A stretch of 64,000 nucleotides of DNA, from NCBI GenBank assembly GCA_017305195.1, contig JAFKMU010000045.1:62001-126000 (forward strand). The letters run 5' to 3'. Shown piece after piece: positions 63,758 to 64,000 of the stretch. The notes under the pieces were generated by a model. It searched no databases and had not been told where the DNA came from. It saw nothing but the letters and a program-made list of their open reading frames with translations. This DNA is from Verrucomicrobiota bacterium (GTDB lineage: Bacteria > Verrucomicrobiota > Verrucomicrobiia > Chthoniobacterales > Terrimicrobiaceae). The translations under genes were made by a program, and so were the position numbers. Each line of letters opens with the position of its first letter. Within the stretch, counting starts at the first letter, position 1.

Positions 63758-64000
63758 GCAATCTTGCTGCGGAGCAGAACCCACAGCCATTGTTTCTCGC
63801 GCTCGATGCGCACGACTTCGCGGAAAGTGCGGAGCAGGCGGATCACGATGTCCTCCGTGCGATCCCAGGAGATGGCTTCAAAGGGGCCGCCGCCTTCCTC
63901 CATGTTCACGCCGATGTCGTAAAGCAGGTAGCCATTGGGTTTCAACACACGGGAGTGCTCGGCGATCATCTTCTCGAGGTCAAAGGCGTGGTCGACACAG
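63754..64000 (-). CDS. Class I SAM-dependent methyltransferase, C-terminal part (cut by window edge)
   Basis: About 82 codons are visible; the frame stays open to base 64000. CVDHAFDLEKMIAEHSRVLKPNGYLLYDIG is the typical strand 4-helix-strand 5 region of class I methyltransferases (the D..H...L..VLKPGG pattern), followed by the C-terminal variable part ending in VLLRSKIA. The SAM-binding site itself lies beyond the edge. It probably methylates a sugar of the polymer or belongs to the previous step of the operon. Confidence 0.7.
   Translation of the reverse strand, partial: CVDHAFDLEKMIAEHSRVLKPNGYLLYDIGVNMEEGGGPFEAISWDRTEDIVIRLLRTFREVVRIEREKQWLWVLLRSKIA

Overview
The window is a high-GC stretch of bacterial chromosome, densely packed with genes and mostly coded on the minus strand. 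No rRNA, tRNA, transposase, phage module or CRISPR array was found. The gene content (a 'FTLIELLVVISIIGIL' prepilin, an mreBCD-mrdA-rng block, a TCA cluster with Gram-positive-size citrate synthase, a four-helix-bundle protein inside cysDN, DUF2934 and DUF4126 proteins, an RlhA-type U32 protein, Anbu) suggests a Gram-negative member of the Verrucomicrobiota or a close PVC relative. That assignment is an inference from gene families, not from a marker-gene tree.

Layout. 1-9.4 kb: a VWA-domain membrane protein (cut by the edge), a DUF4126 protein, an outer-membrane barrel, a solitary PotA-type ATPase, a [2Fe-2S] ferredoxin overlapping a large cyclase/STAND-ATPase/TPR regulator, polyphosphate glucokinase, an aldehyde dehydrogenase and a small membrane protein. 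9.4-9.8 kb is the only long intergenic gap. 9.8-17.5 kb: purN-uvrD-mtnN, divergent ispA, then an AEC permease and a U32/RlhA protein. 17.5-21 kb: cysD-(four-helix-bundle cassette)-cysNC for sulfate activation. 21-27 kb: an RND efflux pair, a divergent ArsR-type regulator with a clear operator, and an SDR. 27-33.4 kb: the cell-shape operon mreB-mreC-mreD-mrdA-rng. 33.5-36.5 kb: leuB, trpF, an Anbu proteasome-like protease and a four-TM protein. 36.5-40 kb: DUF2934 protein, Cys-rich lipoprotein, Hsp33, TerC, a GYF_2 membrane protein and a NUDIX hydrolase. 40.1-42.4 kb: the pxpBCA 5-oxoprolinase operon behind a possible attenuator. 42.4-51.2 kb: central metabolism (ilvB, glgB, citrate synthase, sucC-VOC-sucD) plus a pseudopilin. 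51.2-54.8 kb: a dual kinase/pseudokinase with Sel1 repeats and an SH3-like lipoprotein. 54.8-64 kb: a polysaccharide operon of at least ten genes (eight glycosyltransferases, an acetyltransferase, a methyltransferase), in which every junction seen is a 4-base stop/start overlap.

Most genes are housekeeping. The most unusual items are: the four-helix-bundle cassette bounded by inverted repeats inside cysDN; the cyclase-STAND-TPR protein translationally coupled to a ferredoxin; the VOC gene splitting sucC and sucD; Anbu coupled to a four-TM protein and TrpF without its usual partners; the tandem kinase/pseudokinase; the hairpin leader of pxpBCA; and the fully overlapped glycosyltransferase operon. 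Functional calls rest on motif reading by eye. No database search or alignment was run.
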